Position numbers and translations under genes: made by a program
Notes under the pieces: model-generated
What the model was told of the DNA's origin: nothing
Seen by the model: the letters and a program-made list of their open reading frames with translations, nothing else
Databases searched by the model: none
NCBI GenBank assembly: GCA_029239235.1
Contig: JAQZBD010000026.1
Span: 1 to 56,385, forward strand
Source: Herbinix sp.
Lineage (GTDB): Bacteria > Bacillota > Clostridia > Lachnospirales > Lachnospiraceae
Length of the DNA: 56,385 nt
Direction of reading: 5' to 3'
Shown: positions 51,913-56,385 of the stretch, piece after piece
How positions within the stretch are numbered: position 1 is the stretch's first letter
How the letters are laid out: every line of letters begins with the position of its first letter

Positions 51913-51941
51913 AATATAACATATTTATCCTATGATTTCAA
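51913..51941 (-). promoter_or_regulatory. Sigma-A promoter of the agr-like operon
   Basis: TTGAAA (51936-51941), 17 bp, TATATT (51913-51918) on the minus strand, about 40 bp before the first ATG. Confidence 0.7.
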
Positions 51942-52053
51942 TATCAATTTACATTTTAAGGAATATATTTGTAAATATTTATAGTTGCACGACAAAATAA
52001 TAGACCAAATCACAGTTTTCAACGGGTTATTACTATGAAGAGCTACAAAAAAC

Positions 52054-52099
52054 TACATCCTCAAACTTATCATATTGGCTACGTAAGCTGGAGGATGTA
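52054..52099 (-). terminator. Terminator of the alpha/beta hydrolase gene
   Basis: TACATCCTC and GAGGATGTA close a long stem that continues through CAGCTTA/TAAGTTTG, with GTTTTTTG following on the minus strand. Confidence 0.75.
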
Positions 52100-52178
52100 T
52101 GTCATTTAATATATTTTTCAACATTTATATTTGTTTAGATTTTAATATATACCATTATGAAAGCTTTCTAACGTTTCG

Positions 52179-52991
52179 TTAGCTCTCAATGAATTTTACC
52201 AAGGTCTCATTAAATTCATCTTTTTGATCATAAAAGGATGCATGGCCGGAAAACTCAAAGGGCCTAAGCTTGGAATTACGAATCATTTTATGCTGTACCT
52301 CACCCAATTGATAGGGTACAACTTTATCATGAATCCCATGAATAATTAAAGTAGGAATACAAATCGTTTCTAAATCAGCAAACAATACTTCTCTGATCCA
52401 AGTCTCTGCAATTGCTGCGGTGGACCATCCCGCCGCCTGTAAACCTAACTGAAAGAACCATTCTGAGAATGCACCTGTAATATACTGATAAAAGAATAGG
52501 TTCCCAAAATCCTGAAGCATCTGCGGGCGATCCTTATTGGTATCAGCTATAATCTTGTCAACTACCTTTTTATCCTGACCATAGGGGAAATTAGGGCGCT
52601 TAATCAGGCTGGGTGCTGCTGCTGCTGCCAGTACCAGCTTTTTTACACCATAGCCTTTATGACGGCTCATATACTTAATTGCCATTGCTCCTCCGGTAGA
52701 ATGCCCCACCAATGTAAAATCACGCAAGTCCAACGCCTCAACAACACATCTCACATCATCTGCCAAGGTATTATAATCGTAGCCGTGAAATGGCCTGTCT
52801 GAATTACCAAATCCCCTTGTATCCATGCCAACACAGCGGTATCCTAATTTCGGCAGTTGATCAAATTGATATTCAAAAAGATTATGACTTCCAGGCCAGC
52901 CATGAAGAAAAAGAATTGTTTCATTACAACCGGGATTTAGATCCTCCACATATATATTTACATTATCTTGTACAGTAACATAGTATCCCAT
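52179..52991 (-). CDS. Alpha/beta hydrolase (haloperoxidase/esterase-like)
   Basis: 270 residues. HGWPGSH forms the oxyanion-hole region, GHSTGG is the nucleophile elbow (Ser), HGIHDKVVP provides the acid Asp, and SGHASFYDQ the His. FLxRPNFPYGQ-like cap residues (LIKRPNFPYGQ) follow the elbow. AGGGAG precedes the ATG. No signal peptide, so cytosolic; single gene between terminators. Typical for esterases, lactonases and non-haem haloperoxidase-like enzymes. An N-acyl or thiolactone-degrading role beside the agr-like operon is conceivable but unsupported. Confidence 0.88.
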   Translation of the reverse strand: MGYYVTVQDNVNIYVEDLNPGCNETILFLHGWPGSHNLFEYQFDQLPKLGYRCVGMDTRGFGNSDRPFHGYDYNTLADDVRCVVEALDLRDFTLVGHSTGGAMAIKYMSRHKGYGVKKLVLAAAAAPSLIKRPNFPYGQDKKVVDKIIADTNKDRPQMLQDFGNLFFYQYITGAFSEWFFQLGLQAAGWSTAAIAETWIREVLFADLETICIPTLIIHGIHDKVVPYQLGEVQHKMIRNSKLRPFEFSGHASFYDQKDEFNETLVKFIES

Positions 52992-53095
52992 TATAATTCT
53001 CCCTAAGGATTAAATTATAATTATTATATTCACTAGTGTTTCGGTTGACACAGTTGATATCCCGATCTCCTCAATAACTGGCGACAATTTTATAA

Positions 53096-53140
53096 AAATC
53101 CTCCTGTACACATGCTATAATCACTGTGTCAGGAGGATTT
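53096..53140 (-). terminator. Terminator of the methionine aminopeptidase gene
   Basis: AAATCCTCCTGACACA pairs with TGTGTACAGGAGGATTT (one mismatch), followed by a U-rich TTTTATAAAA on the minus strand. Confidence 0.85.
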
Positions 53141-53185
53141 ATTTTATTCTTCCTTAGAAGATTTTTAAAAATTTCAATTTTTTTT

Positions 53186-54061
53186 TTAGTATGCCAGTAT
53201 TTCATAGCCACTTTCTGTAATCAACACCGTCACTTCCCATTGTGCCGAATCTTTCCCATCCTTCGTACTTATTGTCCATCCGTTTTCCTCATTCAGAACC
53301 ACATCTGCTTTACCCATATTTATCATCGGCTCAATCGTAAAAACCATACCCGGAACCAACAGCATCTCCGTTCCCTTTTGGGAAACATAGCTGACATAGG
53401 GCTCCTCATGAAACTCAATTCCAATCCCGTGACCACCAATTTCTCTAACGACAGAATACCCCTTGGAACGTGTAAAATCATCGATTGCCTGGCCTATATC
53501 CCCCAGGAAATTCCAGGATTTAGCCTGCTCTAAACCAATATCAATCGCTTTTTTTGCTGCCTCAACTAATTGTTTTCGTTCATCACTGACAGCTCCAAGG
53601 CAAAACATCCTTGAGGAATCTGCAAAATATCCATTAAAGATAGTAGTTACATCAACATTAATAATATCTCCGTCCTTTAAAATCACTTTATCTGACGGTA
53701 TACCGTGGCACACTTCGCCATTAATTGAGGTACATACACTTTTGGGATAGCCTTCAAATCCCAAAGTTGCCGGAATGCCTCCCAGCTCTTTCATCTTATG
53801 ATTAACCAAAGTATTAATGTCCTCTGTGCTCATGCCTATATGAATCTGCTCTGCAATATAATCCAATACTTTTATATTAACCTTACCGCTTTCTCGTATT
53901 CCCTGTATCTGTTCAGCGGATTTGAGGATCTTTCTTGGTGGCACGACACACCCGATCTGTCTGTATCTATTTATTCTTTCATCCGTATTGGAATGGCAGA
54001 CTTTGTATTTCTTGCCACTTCCACACCAGCAGGGATCGTTTCTTTCTAATTTTGCTATCAT
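53186..54061 (-). CDS. map: Type I methionine aminopeptidase with N-terminal SEC-C zinc motif
   Basis: 291 residues from the ATG at 54061 (GGAG six bases upstream); a TTG four codons earlier overlaps the ribosome site. NDPCWCGSGKKYKVCH is a SEC-C motif (C11, C13, C22, H23). The catalytic pita-bread domain has HGIPSDK, then the metal ligands in NVDVT, FADSS, GGHGIG, FTIEPM and QWEVTV. It removes initiator Met from nascent chains. The SEC-C type is common in Clostridia as a second aminopeptidase, thought to contact ribosomes. It is 22 bp after the small AraC gene. Confidence 0.94.
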   Translation of the reverse strand: MIAKLERNDPCWCGSGKKYKVCHSNTDERINRYRQIGCVVPPRKILKSAEQIQGIRESGKVNIKVLDYIAEQIHIGMSTEDINTLVNHKMKELGGIPATLGFEGYPKSVCTSINGEVCHGIPSDKVILKDGDIINVDVTTIFNGYFADSSRMFCLGAVSDERKQLVEAAKKAIDIGLEQAKSWNFLGDIGQAIDDFTRSKGYSVVREIGGHGIGIEFHEEPYVSYVSQKGTEMLLVPGMVFTIEPMINMGKADVVLNEENGWTISTKDGKDSAQWEVTVLITESGYEILAY

Positions 54062-54082
54062 AATTAGCTCCAATACAATTTA

Positions 54083-54451
54083 CTAGGGAGTAATAGTGAA
54101 AACTACAGATTTGTCATACATAGAGAGTTGTGGTAGAACTTTACGGAATTGACTTGGAGTGTATCCAAATTTCTTATAAAATGCCCTTGAAAAAGCTTCA
54201 TTGGAAGAAAAGCCATATTTTACGGCAATATCTATAATCTTAAGATTTGTTTCTCTTAAATCCATAGCAGCCAAGGTTAGCTTACGTCTCATTACATATT
54301 CCTTAAAGGATATTCCCACAACCTCGTGAAATTTGGCAGAACAATAAAAGGATGAGTACCCAACATAATCAGACATCTTCTCAAGTGTTGGCCCATTCTT
54401 TAAATTAGTCTCTACCCAGTTTATCATATTTTCAATTGTTTTTACTGACAA
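54083..54451 (-). CDS. Small AraC-type DNA-binding protein (HTH only, SoxS/MarA-like)
   Basis: 122 residues from a TTG with GGAG nine bases upstream. Both helix-turn-helix units are present: LEKMSDYVGYSSFYCSAKFHEVVG and IDIAVKYGFSSNEAFSRAFYKKFGYTPSQFR in conserved blocks. There is no ligand-binding domain, so activity would be set by its amount, as for SoxS/MarA. It precedes the aminopeptidase gene by 22 bp. Targets unknown. Confidence 0.85.
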   Translation of the reverse strand: MSVKTIENMINWVETNLKNGPTLEKMSDYVGYSSFYCSAKFHEVVGISFKEYVMRRKLTLAAMDLRETNLKIIDIAVKYGFSSNEAFSRAFYKKFGYTPSQFRKVLPQLSMYDKSVVFTITP

Positions 54452-54574
54452 TACTATTCACTCCTTGTAAGGTTATTATATCAAAGCCATAGATTATATA
54501 CTTGATAGAAGTTGTGAAAATATTAAAACGGCTGATATAACGGATGCTTATTCCTTAATAAACACCTTTTTTCT

Positions 54575-55837
54575 CTATATTAATTTGATAACATCAAAAT
54601 TTGCATTTATAATTGTCCATAATTGTGCATTATATATCATGATATTCCATACGCCAGCGCCATTAAGATTATATTCTATAATAAGATTATTTACGGCATT
54701 AATTGTTCTTGCATCAATAAACCATACGATATGCTGAAAAGGATAGTCGAACGTAAACTGGTTATAGTAAAAATACGGTGTTTGTGAAACATCATCAAAT
54801 TGAATCGTTGTACCAACATGATCAGCCAAACGTAATACGGCATCAATGCTAAGAGACGTCGCACTTGACTTATTTGGTATGTATGGCAACTGCCAGTCAT
54901 AACCAATCGCCTGTATACCAATACTTAATTTATCTAATGATGTGTTTGTAGCTGCATAATCTATTAATATTCTTATATTAGTTAAATTAGTGACCGGATC
55001 AGGAGGCCCATAATCGAAACCAAATTTAAATTTTACAAAAATTAAGCCATTGGCCAATCTACTTAAGTTTCCATAATCTATTTGTTCAAGCTGTAATTTT
55101 GTTTCTACGATTTGCATATTAAAGTTAATTGTTATAAAGAATAAAAAGCCTTCCGACTGTATACGATCATAAATTCTTTGTACAAAGCTTTGGTAGAGTA
55201 ATTGATTCTCTTCATTCAAATAACTAAAAATAATATTAATGCCTTGATAGCCTTTTCGTTTTATAATTTCAATAAAATTATTAATCGTTTCCTCTTGATA
55301 TTCCTCATTTAAAAGTATACTGTAGGCAGTTTCTATATTTGCTGCTCCTGACGGGGTTAAGGTCGTCAGCATCATTAGCGGAATAACACCATAATCTTTA
55401 GCTACCTTAATGATTTCTGTATCATCCTGGTATTCAACGATTTCACCTTTTTCAATTGTCGTATAATTAAAAACAGACATATAAGTCAAGCTTGGCAAAG
55501 TTTTTAGTAATGTCTCTCGTTTAATGAACGGATAGACAATACCATTTGTTGTAATACTCCTAGTTGTATTATAACTTATTACTAACGACTCGCCTACAAA
55601 AAGATACTCTCTATCTGAAAGATATGGATTATTCCTTAATATTTGCATCGGGGTGACATCATAAGTATTAGCTATACTTTGCAACGTATCTCCTTGCTGC
55701 ACAATATGTGTCTGGGCTGGGTACGTTATCACAATTGTTTGACCAATAACTAAGTTATTCGAAAATTCTAAGCCATTATCTATTATTATTTTTTCAACAG
55801 GAACACCATATTTCTCTGCAATTGAATAAATACTGTC
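54575..55837 (-). pseudogene. LysM / GH18-like (spore germination YaaH-type) protein with a broken 5' end
   Basis: The frame encodes two LysM domains: the first reads DSIYSIAEKYGVPVEKI then NNLVIGQTIVI; the second HIVQQGDTLQSIANTYDV then EYLFVGESLVI. A glycoside-hydrolase-18-like barrel follows (KGYQGINIIFSYLNEEN, IGIQAIGYDWQLP). The usual catalytic DxDxE is not seen (GINIIFSYL stands there). Just before DSIYS the frame has TGA (55838-55840), where LGKGDS would be expected, and no start codon precedes it; the first possible start (GTG 55732) lies inside LysM 1 without a ribosome site. Probably a recent pseudogene of a spore cortex/coat protein. Confidence 0.65.
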
Positions 55838-56044
55838 TCATTTTCCTAACTCTACTATTAACGAAAACCTGATATGTTACCCAATTCTCTCATGGCTGAA
55901 AGATATCCTTGAAAACGAACATTTCTTAATTTGATATCCTCTTCACCTACTCCCCTGAAAACAAATAATCTATTAATCAGGCTTCGCCCACCATTACTAC
56001 ATCGAATATCCCCTGTGGTTCTTTCAAAGAAAAGGCAGGTATTA

Positions 56045-56350
56045 TTACAATAGGTATGCATTCTGAGGTTTCAATCCTGCCCAAATACTTAAAATCGTCA
56101 TTTCTCTACTTTCATCTTTAGGTATTAAATTATAATCTATTATTATTTGATTATCCTGATAATTACGCTTATTAACTGTAATGTAATACCCATAATAAGT
56201 ATAAAATTCATTAGTTGGATATCGAGTGCCATCAACTTCATAAATAACTATATTTCCATCAAAATATAGAATGGATGTAGTTGCGGGTCCATCAATACCA
56301 AATTTTGTTATCCTTATTTTATCAGGTATACTTTTATTGTAATTATCCAT
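56045..56350 (-). CDS. Hypothetical 101-residue protein, possibly a fragment
   Basis: An ATG at 56350 reads MDNYNKSIPDKIRITKFGI and continues, rich in Tyr, Ile and Asn, to GLKPQNAYLL. No signal peptide, no strong ribosome site. I do not recognise the family. An overlapping 67-codon frame follows (55858-56061) and ends 18 bp before the damaged LysM gene, so this stretch may contain remnants of one or two genes. Confidence 0.4.
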   Translation of the reverse strand: MDNYNKSIPDKIRITKFGIDGPATTSILYFDGNIVIYEVDGTRYPTNEFYTYYGYYITVNKRNYQDNQIIIDYNLIPKDESREMTILSIWAGLKPQNAYLL

Positions 56351-56385
56351 AAAAATGAGAAATCTGCCTATATTAAAATTTAATA

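Noticed and set aside
55858-56061. 67-codon frame as a real gene
   Set aside because: Unusual Cys/Arg-rich composition at its start, overlap with the preceding frame, no ribosome site and no recognisable fold.

Overview
The window reads as chromosomal DNA of a low-GC, anaerobic, probably spore-forming Firmicute, most likely a Lachnospiraceae (Clostridium phytofermentans-like) plant-polysaccharide degrader. The basis is gene content: YesM/YesN-type two-component regulators with a CUT2 sugar ABC transporter, GH43, GH39 and GH94 proteins, a Csp-like S8 protease, an orphan agr locus, DUF975, DUF2935 and DUF3877 proteins, strong AGGAGG ribosome sites and frequent GTG/TTG starts. No rRNA, tRNA, CRISPR array or transposase gene was seen.

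Region 1-16 kb, almost all on the minus strand, is a glycoside catabolic island. From its upstream (right) end it runs: Gfo/Idh/MocA oxidoreductase, C-glycoside deglycosidase beta-type subunit, TIM-barrel alpha-type subunit, Fe-S-type flavoprotein with a zinc ribbon, ThuA-like protein, sugar-binding lipoprotein, YesN response regulator, YesM kinase, a degenerate ABC ATPase paralogue, an intact sugar ABC ATPase, permease, a second Gfo/Idh oxidoreductase and a second TIM-barrel protein cut by the window edge. The oxidoreductase/alpha/beta set matches the C-deglycosylation logic (oxidise the sugar at C3, then eliminate the aglycone). Two promoters in the island share an operator-like block at the same distance from the -10 box. 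Three copies of a ~140-nt palindromic element with compensatory base changes sit between genes of the island and look like a structured RNA family.

Region 16-26 kb is a patchwork. A broken alpha-hydroxy-acid oxidase, a bare GGDEF domain and a GH43 enzyme with a deleted/frameshifted C-terminus (next to a perfect 30-bp REP-like palindrome) mark a decaying segment. It is followed by an AraC regulator, an FAD oxidoreductase, an AraC regulator fused to a GH39 domain that seems to have lost its acid/base residue, and a MATE exporter.

Region 26-38 kb holds a DUF975 membrane protein with a prion-like tail, an ABC-2 exporter pair, and a cyclic beta-1,2-glucan synthase (NdvB-like) divided into two cistrons whose summed length (2841 aa) equals that of the usual single protein. 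Region 38-49 kb has a Csp-like protease, a cytosolic sugar-binding-protein homologue, a flotillin/NfeD operon, small metal-binding or unknown proteins, and a MarR-MFS efflux unit. The exporter operon and the NfeD operon share a 45-bp leader motif just downstream of textbook sigma-A promoters.

Region 49-56 kb carries an agr-type quorum-sensing operon (DUF5317-like protein, small membrane protein, AgrB, 42-aa cyclic-lactone peptide precursor) with no AgrC or AgrA, next to a membrane GGDEF/HD-GYP protein, suggesting peptide signalling tied to cyclic-di-GMP. An alpha/beta hydrolase, a SEC-C methionine aminopeptidase, a small AraC regulator and a 5'-damaged LysM/GH18-like protein close the window. 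Names rest on motif reading alone; no database search was run.
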